From Candidatus Aquidulcis sp. (GTDB lineage Bacteria > Chloroflexota > Anaerolineae > Anaerolineales > E44-bin32): DNA of 36,024 nt. The stretch spans positions 1-36,024 of the forward strand of contig DYJB01000009.1 in the NCBI GenBank assembly GCA_020723365.1, read 5' to 3'. How positions within the stretch are numbered: the stretch's first letter is position 1; every line of letters begins with the position of its first letter. Made by a program: the position numbers and the translations under genes. A model generated the notes under the pieces. It saw nothing but the letters and a program-made list of their open reading frames with translations. It was not told where the DNA came from and searched no databases. Shown here piece by piece: positions 8,806 to 15,963 of the stretch.

Positions 8806-9252
8806 GTGGAGACGACCTACTGTCTGGCGTGTGCCGCCGCCGGGGTGGCCAAGAGAACGCACGCGCGCGTGGGCCAACGCCTGACGCGGCCGTACGTCAT
8901 CGTGGTGGTCGATGACGAGCCCGACTTCTGCGCGGTGGTCAGCGAGCTGCTGCGCAGCCAAAACATGGTCGTGCACAAGGCCTTCAGTGCCACGGAGGCG
9001 CTGGTGCTGATGTCCGAGGTCCAGCCGGACCTGGTGCTAACGGATGTGATGATGCCGGAAATCAACGGTCTTGAGCTCATCCGGCGGCTGCGCGCCGATC
9101 CCCTGCTTGGACAGGTGCCGACGGTCGTCGTCAGCGCCCTCGTCAAGCGCGAGGAACGCGAGGCCGCCATGGACGCAGGCGCAGATGCCTTCATACCCAA
9201 GCCGTTCTCGGTGCGCGAACTGCGGGAGACGATCGCCGCCTACCTGCACTGA
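8806..9252 (+). CDS. Stand-alone response regulator (REC domain only)
   Basis: Predicted 148-residue cytoplasmic protein consisting of a single receiver domain (about 29-148). The acidic pair is Asp36/Asp37 in VVDDEPD, the phosphoacceptor Asp80 in LTDVMMP, the switch Ser110 in VVVSAL and the lysine Lys132 in FIPKPF. All residues needed for Mg2+-dependent phosphorylation are present, and no output domain follows. The start GTG 8806 is chosen because GGGAG (8794-8798) lies 7 bases before it. This gives a 28-residue N-terminal tail containing a CLAC (CxxC) motif that ordinary CheY-like proteins lack. No histidine kinase is nearby, so it is an orphan. A rho-independent terminator follows 25 bases after the stop. 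Confidence 0.85.
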   Translation: METTYCLACAAAGVAKRTHARVGQRLTRPYVIVVVDDEPDFCAVVSELLRSQNMVVHKAFSATEALVLMSEVQPDLVLTDVMMPEINGLELIRRLRADPLLGQVPTVVVSALVKREEREAAMDAGADAFIPKPFSVRELRETIAAYLH

Positions 9253-9277
9253 CGCGCCCGAGCCCCAGGTGCGAATC

Positions 9278-9306
9278 GCGCCGCCGCAGGGCGGCGCTTT
9301 GCGTTT
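9278..9306. terminator. Rho-independent terminator between convergent genes
   Basis: GCGCCGCC (9278-9285) pairs with GGCGGCGC (9290-9297) around the loop GCAG, then TTTGCGTTT. It serves the response regulator on the plus strand and may also stop the convergent minus-strand gene that ends at 9311. Confidence 0.75.
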
Positions 9307-9310
9307 CCTC

Positions 9311-10363
9311 TCAGGGTGCGGCGGCGGAGGCAGACAGGGCGCAGCGGAAGCCCAGGTCGCTGCGCGTGCTGTCCGGAGCCTGGTAGTGCCGGTTGGCCGA
9401 GCGGGCGTAGACCAGGGAGCGAACATGCACACCGTCGGACCACGAAGCGCCGCGTACGACGCGCCACGTGCCATCCTGCGGGCCGGCCGGATTGCGCAAG
9501 GGGGACTCCCGATAGGCCGCAGCAGCGTACCAGTCGGCGGTCCACTCCCAGACGTTGCCGGCCATGTCGAGCGCCTGAAAAGGACTGGCGCCTTTGGGGT
9601 AGCTGCCGACCGGCGCCGTCTCCGCATAGCCGTCGTCGATGTTCGGAACGTGCCAGCTGAACGCGCAGCGCTCGTCGCAGAAGTTGAGTTTCTCCGGATC
9701 CGCTACGCCGATCCACTCCCAGGGGAAGCGGCGGGCATCGGTGCCCCGGGAGGCCTTTTCCCATTCGGCTTCCGTCGGCAGCCGGCGGCCGGCCCAGGTG
9801 CAGTAGGCCGATGCCTGGTCCCAGCTGACGTTGACAACCGGGTAGTCGTCGTAGGCCGGGTCGCCGAAGTAGGGGTGGGGTGAGTAGGGGGCGAAGGCCG
9901 ACGGGGGCGGGGTGCAGGCGCCGGCTTGCACGCAGGTGGCATACATGCCGTTGGTGACTTCCGTCTGATCGATCCAGTAGCCGTCCAGGAAGACGCGCCG
10001 CAGCGGGATCTCGTCGGGCTCGGCGTAGGCGTCGTCGGCGCCTGAGCCCATCCAGAATCCACCCTCCGGGATGCCGAGCAGAGTCATGCCGTCGGAAGGT
10101 GATACCCAGGTCAGGCGCTCGGCGCGCAGCACGGGCAGGGGTCCGGAATCGACGGGCGTGCGCGTGGGCCGCGGAGCGGGCGTTGGCGTGACGTCTGGCG
10201 TGATCCAGTGCAGGGGCCGGGTGGCCAGCACGAAGGGCGTCGGCGTCGTCGTCGGCGCGGGGGCCTGGGGCGTGGCCGCCACCGCCGGGGGCGAGGCCGG
10301 GGCGCAGCCCGCCAGCACGCCGCTCAGGGCGGCGATCAGGAGGATCGGTCGCCGGGTGTCCAT
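9311..10363 (-). CDS. Lipoprotein with SUMF1 / formylglycine-generating-enzyme-like domain
   Basis: Predicted 350-residue exported lipoprotein. Lipobox LAGC with Cys20, then a Pro/Thr/Ala-rich linker (about 21-100) and a SUMF1-type domain (about 115-345). The domain shows the family landmarks GGFWMGS, DGYWIDQTEVTNGMYATCV, YPVVNVSWDQASAYCTWAG, RLPTEAEWEKA, DMAGNVWEWT and RVVRGASW. In true formylglycine-generating enzymes two cysteines follow the GGSW motif; here the sequence after GASW runs SDGVHVR, without either, so copper-dependent oxidase activity is unlikely. Related non-catalytic SUMF1 domains act in ligand binding or sensing. The start ATG 10363 fits the lipoprotein signal; a TGC-TACACT box lies 13 bases before it and there is no ribosome binding site. 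Substrate or partner unknown. Confidence 0.85.
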   Translation of the reverse strand: MDTRRPILLIAALSGVLAGCAPASPPAVAATPQAPAPTTTPTPFVLATRPLHWITPDVTPTPAPRPTRTPVDSGPLPVLRAERLTWVSPSDGMTLLGIPEGGFWMGSGADDAYAEPDEIPLRRVFLDGYWIDQTEVTNGMYATCVQAGACTPPPSAFAPYSPHPYFGDPAYDDYPVVNVSWDQASAYCTWAGRRLPTEAEWEKASRGTDARRFPWEWIGVADPEKLNFCDERCAFSWHVPNIDDGYAETAPVGSYPKGASPFQALDMAGNVWEWTADWYAAAAYRESPLRNPAGPQDGTWRVVRGASWSDGVHVRSLVYARSANRHYQAPDSTRSDLGFRCALSASAAAP

Positions 10364-10376
10364 GCTGTGGGGGCAG

Positions 10377-10385
10377 AGTGTAGCA
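10377..10385 (-). promoter_or_regulatory. Extended -10 promoter of the SUMF1 lipoprotein gene
   Basis: On the minus strand TGC precedes TACACT, 13 bases before ATG 10363. The predicted transcript would begin about six bases before the start codon, and no ribosome binding site is seen. No -35 box is recognisable, consistent with an extended -10 promoter. Confidence 0.5.
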
Positions 10386-10422
10386 CCATGTGCGCCGTGT
10401 CCGCGGCCCAGCAGACCTGAGC

Positions 10423-10451
10423 TTGCCCCGCGCGCGAGGCGGTAGTAGGAT
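10423..10451 (+). promoter_or_regulatory. Promoter of the DUF3054 gene, leaderless arrangement
   Basis: TTGCCC (10423-10428), a 17-base spacer and TAGGAT (10446-10451). The -10 box ends 7 bases before ATG 10459, so the expected first transcribed base falls on or next to the start codon. Confidence 0.55.
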
Positions 10452-10458
10452 GCGCAGC

Positions 10459-10887
10459 ATGGGCCGCACATACCGGAGCGCGCACACCACTCGCCGGCTC
10501 CTCCTCCTCCTTCTTCTCCTTGGCGATGCGCTTGTCGTACTCCTGACGTCGCTGGCCGGGTTCGCGCAGCACGGGGAGCTGATGACGGCCGGCGCGGGCC
10601 GTGTGGCGGCGACGGCTGTGCCCTTCACCCTGGCCTGGTTGCTGACAGCGCTGTGGCTCGGGTGCTTCGATCTTGATCGAATGGCGCGCCTGTCGTACCT
10701 GTGGCGCGTGCCCGCCGCTGCCGTGTTGGCCGCCCCCCTCGGTGCTGTGCTGCGCGGCCTGTGGCTGCAAGCGCCGGTCCTCCCGATCTTCGCCGTCGTC
10801 ATGGCGGCCGTCCTGGGCGCCGCCATGCTGGCGTGGCGCGTGCTGGCCGCCAGGCTGCTGCGGTTCTCGATTCCCGCGGCGGGCTGA
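10459..10887 (+). CDS. DUF3054-family small membrane protein
   Basis: Predicted 142-residue integral membrane protein with four hydrophobic helices at about 12-32, 45-66, 78-97 and 102-126. The pattern GDALVVLL in helix 1, followed by a short loop with His and then TAVPFTLAWLLTALWLG in helix 2, is typical of DUF3054 proteins, whose function is unknown. ATG 10459 is preferred over ATG 10450 because a TTGCCC-17-TAGGAT promoter ends 7 bases upstream and overlaps the earlier ATG, predicting a leaderless mRNA. No ribosome binding site is present. It is divergent from the SUMF1 lipoprotein gene; the two promoters lie within 75 bases. The glycosyltransferase gene follows after 150 bases. Confidence 0.7.
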   Translation: MGRTYRSAHTTRRLLLLLLLLGDALVVLLTSLAGFAQHGELMTAGAGRVAATAVPFTLAWLLTALWLGCFDLDRMARLSYLWRVPAAAVLAAPLGAVLRGLWLQAPVLPIFAVVMAAVLGAAMLAWRVLAARLLRFSIPAAG

Positions 10888-11037
10888 ATCGACTTCGTTC
10901 CGCGCCACACCCGTACGTGCCCGGCTACCTTGAGGCAGCGATATCGCCCAAGGGGCCAAGCGCCTGCGCGCCAGTGTCTGCATGGCCGCCGCCCGGCGGC
11001 GGCGTGACCGCCGGAGGAGAGGAGACGAACAGCGCCC

Positions 11038-12312
11038 ATGGCCTCTCACGGCGCGGACATCGGCCTGCTGACCTACGGCACACGCGGCGACGTTGAACCG
11101 TTCCTGGCGCTAGCGGCCGCATTGCAGCGCGCCGGCCACCGCCCGCGCCTGGCGGCGCCCGGCACGTATGCCTCGCTGGCCGCCGCCCACCGGATACCGT
11201 TCCATCCACTCCCGGGCGACCTGCCGGCCCTGGCGCACGACATGGTCACGCGGGCTGGCACCAACGGCCTGCGCACCGTGCTGGAGATCGCACGCTTCAT
11301 CGAGCCGCTGGCCGTCCAGGCCTTCCGCTCGATGCATGCCTGGTCAGCCGGCGCCGACCTAATCGTCCATTCCTTCCTGACGACGCGGGCAGGCTTCGAA
11401 CTGGCGCAGGAACGCGGCATCCCGTCGCTCTCGGCGCAGTTCTTTCCGGCCTTCGCTCCGACGGCGGCGTTTCCAGCCCCCATCTTTCCGGACCTGCCCC
11501 TGGGAGGCCTGTACCGCCGGTTGACGCACGAGTTCGTCGTGCAGATCTTCCGGCGCGGGGGCGACTTGATCTACCGCCGTGTGCGCCGTGCCGATCCGTC
11601 GCTGCCGCGCCTGGGGCCCTGGCCTTTCCAGGCCGAACCGGCCTTCCGGCCGCTGATCCTGTTCGCCTTCAGCCGGCACGTAGTCCCTGCCGCGCCGGAG
11701 TGGTCGGGGATCGCCGATGTGACGGGCTACTGGCTGCCGGGGATCCCTCCCGGGTGGTCACCACCGCTCGAGCTACAACGCTTTCTGGACGGCGAGCCGC
11801 CGGTGTACATCGGCCTGGGCAGCGGCAGCGCCGCCGGACGAGGCGCCTGGGTCGACGTCGCCGCAGCGGCACTGCAGCGGCTCGGAGCCCGCGGCGTGCT
11901 CGACCTGGGGGCTGGCGATCACCCGGGGCCGCGCCTGCCGTCGTCGATCCTGCCTGTGCGCGACCTCGCGCATGCCTGGTTGTTCCCCCGCATGGCCGCG
12001 CTCGTGCATCACGGCGGGGCGGGGACGACCGGCGCCGGGCTCACCGCCGGCAAGCCCACGGTTGTGATCCCCACGTCCTCGGACCAACCCTTCTGGGGGC
12101 GGCGTGTGCACGCCCTCGGCGTCGGGCCGGCGCCGATCCCCATCCGCCGTCTGACCGCAGAGGCCCTGACACGCGCCCTGGCCACCGTCCTGAGCGACAC
12201 GGGTGTGCGTGCTCGGGCTATCGAACTGGGAAAACAGCTGCGCGCCGAAGATGGCGTCGGGGCCGCCGTCGATCGAATCGTCAGCTTCCTGGGAAGCCAA
12301 CCCACCACCTGA
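11038..12312 (+). CDS. GT1-family glycosyltransferase (MGT / sterol glucosyltransferase-like)
   Basis: Predicted 424-residue GT-B fold enzyme. The N-terminal acceptor half starts with LLTYGTRGDVEPFLALAAAL (about 10-29), the standard opening of the sterol/macrolide/glycopeptide glycosyltransferases. The C-terminal donor half has the HHGGAGTT motif (about 324-331) and the SDQPFWGRRV segment (about 346-355), which contact the nucleotide sugar diphosphate and sugar. It should transfer a sugar from UDP- or TDP-sugar to a lipid or small hydrophobic acceptor. A purine-rich GGAGGAGAGGAGA at 11013-11025 lies upstream of ATG 11038. The stop codon TGA (12310-12312) lies in the left arm of a 15-bp perfect hairpin. 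No pathway genes are adjacent, so the acceptor is unknown. Confidence 0.88.
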   Translation: MASHGADIGLLTYGTRGDVEPFLALAAALQRAGHRPRLAAPGTYASLAAAHRIPFHPLPGDLPALAHDMVTRAGTNGLRTVLEIARFIEPLAVQAFRSMHAWSAGADLIVHSFLTTRAGFELAQERGIPSLSAQFFPAFAPTAAFPAPIFPDLPLGGLYRRLTHEFVVQIFRRGGDLIYRRVRRADPSLPRLGPWPFQAEPAFRPLILFAFSRHVVPAAPEWSGIADVTGYWLPGIPPGWSPPLELQRFLDGEPPVYIGLGSGSAAGRGAWVDVAAAALQRLGARGVLDLGAGDHPGPRLPSSILPVRDLAHAWLFPRMAALVHHGGAGTTGAGLTAGKPTVVIPTSSDQPFWGRRVHALGVGPAPIPIRRLTAEALTRALATVLSDTGVRARAIELGKQLRAEDGVGAAVDRIVSFLGSQPTT

Positions 12313-12338
12313 CAGGTGGCGTTGCCACCTGTCAGGTG
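12306..12338 (+). terminator. 15-bp stop-codon hairpin after the GT1 gene
   Basis: Perfect 15-bp stem (12306-12320 with 12324-12338) and a 3-base loop GTT. Each arm contains the near-palindrome CACCTG-N-CAGGTG, and the stop codon TGA of the upstream gene is part of the left arm. No T-run follows, which fits a U-less (I-shaped) terminator or a stability hairpin. Confidence 0.6.
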
Positions 12339-12466
12339 ATGGATCTCGGGTGTGCGCTTGCCGTCTCAGCCTGGTGTTCGCCGCGTGTGGGGCCGGACAC
12401 GCGCACCGGCTCCGTGTACTGAGCTCGGCGGTGCGGGGTGTGAGTTGCAGGAGGAGGGCGAAACGC

Positions 12467-12940
12467 ATGAAGATCAGCGTCACGTCAACCATCCACATCG
12501 ACCGCTCACCCGAGGAGATCATGGCCGTAATCCTCGATCCGGCGCAGGCCGTCCACTGGACGTCGGACCTCGAACGCTTCGAGGTCGTCTCGGGGGAGCC
12601 GGGCGACGTGGGCTCGATGGCGCGGCTGCACTACCGCGAGGGCGGGCGTGCCTATGTCATGGACGACACGCTGCTCGAGGCCGATCCCCTGCGCCGCTAC
12701 GTATCCCAGGTCAGCGGGGAGGCGCTGAGCGCGCTAGTTGAGACCAGCCTCGCTCGTGAGCAGGGTGGCGGCACGCGGGTCGCCGTTCGCTGGACCGGCG
12801 AAGGCAAGCCGCTCTTCCTCCGCCTGCTGCTGCCGTTGATGCGCCGGTCGATCGCCCGCCAGGCACAGGCGGACCTTGTGAAGCTCAAGCGCCTGGTCGA
12901 AGCCCGAGGCGTGGGGGAGGCTGCTCCACCCACGACGTGA
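12467..12940 (+). CDS. SRPBCC (START/polyketide-cyclase-like) domain protein
   Basis: Predicted 157-residue cytoplasmic protein with an SRPBCC fold. The opening beta strand ISVTSTIHIDRSPEEIMAVI is the standard start of this superfamily, followed by the helix-grip core with DPAQAVHWTSDLERFEVV and a C-terminal helix (about 120-150) rich in Arg, Gln and Leu. Family members bind hydrophobic ligands in a central cavity or act as cyclases; the ligand is unknown. AGGAGG near 12450-12456 precedes ATG 12467. The open frame extends upstream to 12203, but that part overlaps the GT1 gene and looks non-coding. The TGA stop lies inside a 23-base-arm hairpin. Confidence 0.8.
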   Translation: MKISVTSTIHIDRSPEEIMAVILDPAQAVHWTSDLERFEVVSGEPGDVGSMARLHYREGGRAYVMDDTLLEADPLRRYVSQVSGEALSALVETSLAREQGGGTRVAVRWTGEGKPLFLRLLLPLMRRSIARQAQADLVKLKRLVEARGVGEAAPPTT

Positions 12941-12974
12941 CACGTGCCGCCGGCACGGGTCACGTCGTGGGTGG
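12926..12974 (+). terminator. Long stop-codon hairpin after the SRPBCC gene
   Basis: Arms of 23 bases (12926-12948 and 12952-12974) pair at 22 of 23 positions around a 3-base loop GCC. The stop codon at 12938-12940 lies in the left arm. The arm contains CACG-ACGTGACACGTG, so it is locally palindromic as in the hairpin 590 bases upstream. It also lies just before the -35 box of the sigma-factor gene (12986). Confidence 0.65.
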
Positions 12975-12985
12975 CCTTCGTCTTC

Positions 12986-13014
12986 TTGCCATCCCCGAAT
13001 CGCCGCGCTATGAT
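12986..13014 (+). promoter_or_regulatory. Promoter of the ECF sigma-factor gene, leaderless arrangement
   Basis: TTGCCA (12986-12991), a 17-base spacer and TATGAT (13009-13014), then 8 bases to ATG 13023. There is no ribosome binding site. The boxes fit the housekeeping sigma factor, so the gene does not show an obvious ECF-type autoregulatory promoter. Confidence 0.65.
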
Positions 13015-13022
13015 GAACGCCT

Positions 13023-13637
13023 ATGGATGAAGCGGAACTGCTGCGCCAGGCGCAGCACGGGGATCTGGACGCCTTCAACACCGTCGTGCTGGCGCACCAG
13101 ACGCGCGCCTACAACGTCGCCCTGCGCGTCCTGGGCGACGGTGAGGCGGCCGCCGACGCCACCCAGGACGCCTTCATTTCAGCCTACCGCAACCTGCGCT
13201 CCTATCGCGGCGGTTCGTTCCGCGCCTGGCTGCTGCGCATCGTCACCAATGCCTGCTATGACGAACTCCGCCGACGCAAGCGCCGGCCGGCCACCTCGCT
13301 GGAGGAGCTGGCGCCCGAGACCGAGGACGGCGAACCGGAGGTCGAGGCCTGGCTGGCCACTCGGGCCGATGGTCCGGAGCGGCTGAGCGAACGCGGAGAG
13401 CTCGTGGCAGCCATCCAGGATTGCCTCGACCGGCTGCCGGACGAGTTCCGCATCGTGGCCGTCCTGGCGGATGTGCAGGGATGCGGCTACGACGAAGTGG
13501 CACAGGCGATCGGTAAGCCTCTGGGGACGGTCAAGAGCCGCCTGGCGAGAGCCCGGGCCCGGCTGCGGGACTGCCTGCAGCGGCACGGGGAACTCCTGCC
13601 GGCGGCGTTTCGTCTACAGGGTGAGGTCCCATCATGA
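13023..13637 (+). CDS. RNA polymerase sigma factor, ECF subfamily
   Basis: Predicted 204-residue group-4 sigma-70 protein. Region 2 spans about 14-85, with the core-binding ADATQDAFISAYRNL and the -10-reading RAWLLRIVTNACYDELRRRKRR. An acidic linker (about 93-115) leads to region 4 (about 128-190), where CGYDEVAQAIGKPLGTVKSRLARARARL forms the helix-turn-helix that reads the -35. The gene is preceded by a housekeeping-type promoter and appears leaderless. Its stop overlaps the start of the anti-sigma gene (ATGA at 13634-13637), the usual arrangement for a sigma factor held inactive by its membrane-bound partner. The stimulus and regulon cannot be inferred. Confidence 0.92.
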   Translation: MDEAELLRQAQHGDLDAFNTVVLAHQTRAYNVALRVLGDGEAAADATQDAFISAYRNLRSYRGGSFRAWLLRIVTNACYDELRRRKRRPATSLEELAPETEDGEPEVEAWLATRADGPERLSERGELVAAIQDCLDRLPDEFRIVAVLADVQGCGYDEVAQAIGKPLGTVKSRLARARARLRDCLQRHGELLPAAFRLQGEVPS

Positions 13638-14602
13638 CCCGCCTGAACCGCCTCCCGCCGCGCGACCTGGAAGCCCTGTCGGCCTACGCCGACGGACGGC
13701 TGTCGCCGGCCGAGCGCCAGGCCCTGGATGCCCGGCTGGGGAGCGACACGGAGCTTCGCGCCGCGCTGGACCAGATCCGGGCGACAGCCTCTCTCCTGCG
13801 TGCGCTCCCGAGTATCCGCCCCCCGCGTTCCTTCGTCCTGTCTCCCGAGATGGCCGGCGTGCGCCGCCGCGGCCTGGGCTACCCCGCGCTCCAGCTGGCG
13901 ACCGCCATGGCAACGCTTGGGTTCATCGTCACCCTGGGCGTCGATCTGTTCTCGTTCTCGGTTGCGCCGTCAGCATTGCGTGCCGCCGCGCCGGCCGAGG
14001 AAATGGCGCTCGAGGCTCCTGCCGCGCAGGCCCTGCCCCCCAGCGATGCGGCAGGGGCGGCCGTGCCCGAAGCCGGGGCAGCCATGGAGGCGGTGTCGAC
14101 CCCCGAGCCTGGGGCCCAGGCGCAGATGGACGCTCTGCAGGCCACACTCCCCCCAGCCCCGACAGCCACGGCGCCTCTGGCGCCGACCGAGAGTGCAGAC
14201 CGGGCGGCGCCTGCTCTCGAGGCCGGCAGCTTGACGGCTGCCCCGACGGCCGAGGGTGCCTCGCCGCCTCCGACGGTTGAGAGCGGCGCGATGACCGCCC
14301 CCGCCTGCGAGGCCTGCGGAGGCGAGCAGCCGCTGCCGCCCGAGACGCAGTCTGAGAAGACCGCCGGCGAGCAGGCAACGCCCTCCGCCGAGGCGTCGAT
14401 CGAATCATCCGCCGCACTCGGCGTGGAAGGCGAAACCGTGACCCCGGAGGCCTACGCACTGCAGGCGCCGCCTCCCTTGGAGCCTGCGCCTGAGCTCCCT
14501 CCGGCGGGCCTCCCCTGGCTGCGCTGGGTGGAGATCGCATTGGCGTCGACGGCGATCCTGCTGGCCGGCCTGACCATCTGGGCGCGCGCCAAATCGCAAT
14601 GA
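13634..14602 (+). CDS. Membrane anti-sigma factor with long Pro/Ala-rich loop
   Basis: Predicted 322-residue membrane protein translated in coupling with the sigma gene. The N-terminal segment ALSAYADGRLSPAERQALDARL (about 14-35) resembles the anti-sigma domain of zf-HC2-like proteins but lacks the HxxxCxxC zinc site. Membrane helix 1 is at about 85-108. Residues about 110-290 are low-complexity, rich in Ala, Pro, Glu, Thr and Ser, with one CEAC pair (Cys225, Cys228). Helix 2 is at about 295-316, leaving a short basic tail. Both ends should be cytoplasmic and the loop extracytoplasmic. The loop is a plausible target for regulated proteolysis or redox sensing; that is inference. The stop overlaps the start of the Nudix gene (14599-14602). 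Confidence 0.8.
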   Translation: MTRLNRLPPRDLEALSAYADGRLSPAERQALDARLGSDTELRAALDQIRATASLLRALPSIRPPRSFVLSPEMAGVRRRGLGYPALQLATAMATLGFIVTLGVDLFSFSVAPSALRAAAPAEEMALEAPAAQALPPSDAAGAAVPEAGAAMEAVSTPEPGAQAQMDALQATLPPAPTATAPLAPTESADRAAPALEAGSLTAAPTAEGASPPPTVESGAMTAPACEACGGEQPLPPETQSEKTAGEQATPSAEASIESSAALGVEGETVTPEAYALQAPPPLEPAPELPPAGLPWLRWVEIALASTAILLAGLTIWARAKSQ

Positions 14603-15114
14603 GCGAAGCCCTCCCGGCCATCCACTGCCTGCGCTGCGGGATGCGCATGGAGTCCCGGCAGGCCTATGGAGGCTTGCGCCCCGTCTGTCCGGCATGCGGC
14701 CACGTGCACTTTGAGGATCCCAAGGTGGCGGCGGCAGCGCTGGTCGAGCGCGATGGGCGCCTGCTGCTGGTGCGCCGGGCCAACAACCCGGCCCGCGGTC
14801 AGTGGACGCTGCCGGCCGGCTTCGTCGACGCCGATGAGGACCCGCAAGCGGCCGCCGCCCGTGAGTGCTTGGAGGAAACCGGCCTGGAAGTGCGCGTCAC
14901 CCGCCTGCTGGATGTGATCGCCGGGCGGGAGCACCCGCGCGGCGCCTCGATCGTCATCGTCTACCTGGCCGAAGCCGCGGGTGGAGAATTGAAGGCCGGC
15001 GATGACGCCGATGAGGTGGCCTTCTTCCCGGCCGACGGGCTCCCGGCGCTCGCTTTCCGCGCCACGCGCCAGGCGGTCCAGCGCTGGGCGGACGGCCGCC
15101 GGTCGATGCTATAA
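14599..15114 (+). CDS. Nudix hydrolase with N-terminal zinc ribbon
   Basis: Predicted 171-residue enzyme. Two CxxC pairs, Cys10/Cys13 and Cys30/Cys33, form a zinc ribbon like that of NADH pyrophosphatase (NudC) and related proteins. The Nudix box is complete: Gly74, Glu80, Arg88-Glu89, Glu92-Glu93, Gly95 in the pattern GX5EX7REUXEEXGU, so Mg2+-dependent hydrolysis of a nucleoside diphosphate derivative is expected. The substrate (NADH, ADP-ribose, sugar nucleotide) is undecided. It is translationally coupled to the anti-sigma gene by a 4-base overlap, which puts it in the sigma-factor operon. Its stop codon lies inside the TATAAT box of the next promoter. Confidence 0.87.
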   Translation: MSEALPAIHCLRCGMRMESRQAYGGLRPVCPACGHVHFEDPKVAAAALVERDGRLLLVRRANNPARGQWTLPAGFVDADEDPQAAAARECLEETGLEVRVTRLLDVIAGREHPRGASIVIVYLAEAAGGELKAGDDADEVAFFPADGLPALAFRATRQAVQRWADGRRSML

Positions 15115-15115
15115 T
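15107..15115 (+). promoter_or_regulatory. Extended -10 promoter for trmD inside the Nudix stop codon
   Basis: TGC-TATAAT, a full -10 consensus with TGn extension. The TAA stop of the Nudix gene (15112-15114) is part of the box. It would give trmD a leader of about 70 bases. No -35 box is recognisable. Confidence 0.55.
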
Positions 15116-15191
15116 CGCCCGACGTTCAGGTCCCGACGCTCCCGGACGCACTCCCGTCCGCCGACCCCACGTCGCGACCCCAACGACCCCA

Positions 15192-15953
15192 ATGCGGTTC
15201 GATGTCTTCACGCTGATCCCCGACGCCGTCCAGGCCTACCTATCGTCGAGCATCCTCGGCCGGGCGCAGGCGCGCGGCACGATCCGGATCGAGCTCCACA
15301 ACCTGCGTCAGTACACGCATGACCGCCATCGCACGACGGACGACATGCCCTACGGGGGCGGCGGCGGGATGGTGATGAAGCCTGAGCCGGTCTTCGAGGC
15401 GGTGGAAAACGTCCTGGGCCCGGACCTTGGATCGGTCCCGGTCATCCTCCTTACGCCGCAAGGGCACGTCTTCGATCAACGTCTGGCAGCCGGCCTGGCG
15501 GCCTACCCACGCCTGGCGCTGCTGTGCGGGCGCTACGAGGGTGTGGACGAGCGCATTCGGCAGCATCTGGCCTCGCTCGAGATCTCGATCGGCGACTACG
15601 TCCTGACGGGCGGCGAGATCCCGGCTCTGGCCATCATCGACGCTGTCGCTCGCCTGCTCCCCGGCGTGCTGGGTGATGAAGGGGCCGCCGCCGATGACTC
15701 GCACGCCACCGGCCTGCTCGAGTATCCTCACTACACGCGTCCGGCCGACTTCCGCGGCTGGAGCGTTCCCGAAGTGCTGACCAGCGGGGATCACGCCCGC
15801 GTCGCCGCCTGGCGGCGCGAGCAGAGCCTGCGCCGCACGCTCGAGCGCCGGCCGGACCTGATCGCGCACGCCCCCCTGTCGGCCAGCGATCGGCAGGTCC
15901 TCGCCCGCCTGGCCGCCGAGACGCGCACCAAGCCCACCGATGCACGTGACTAG
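15192..15953 (+). CDS. trmD: tRNA (guanine-N1)-methyltransferase TrmD
   Basis: Predicted 253-residue SPOUT-class methyltransferase that makes m1G37 in tRNAs reading CNN codons, using S-adenosylmethionine. Clear family motifs: MRFDVFTLIPDAV at the start, DDMPYGGGGGMVMKPEPVF (about 51-69), LLCGRYEGVDERI (about 112-124), SIGDYVLTGGEIPAL (about 134-148) forming the knotted cofactor site, and the C-terminal LEYPHYTRPADFRGW (about 175-189). Length fits the family. The usual ribosomal partners (rpsP, rimM, rplS) are not adjacent. The TAG stop is part of the ribosome binding site of the next gene, so the two are probably co-transcribed. Confidence 0.97.
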   Translation: MRFDVFTLIPDAVQAYLSSSILGRAQARGTIRIELHNLRQYTHDRHRTTDDMPYGGGGGMVMKPEPVFEAVENVLGPDLGSVPVILLTPQGHVFDQRLAAGLAAYPRLALLCGRYEGVDERIRQHLASLEISIGDYVLTGGEIPALAIIDAVARLLPGVLGDEGAAADDSHATGLLEYPHYTRPADFRGWSVPEVLTSGDHARVAAWRREQSLRRTLERRPDLIAHAPLSASDRQVLARLAAETRTKPTDARD

Positions 15954-15963
15954 GAGCGTTCGC

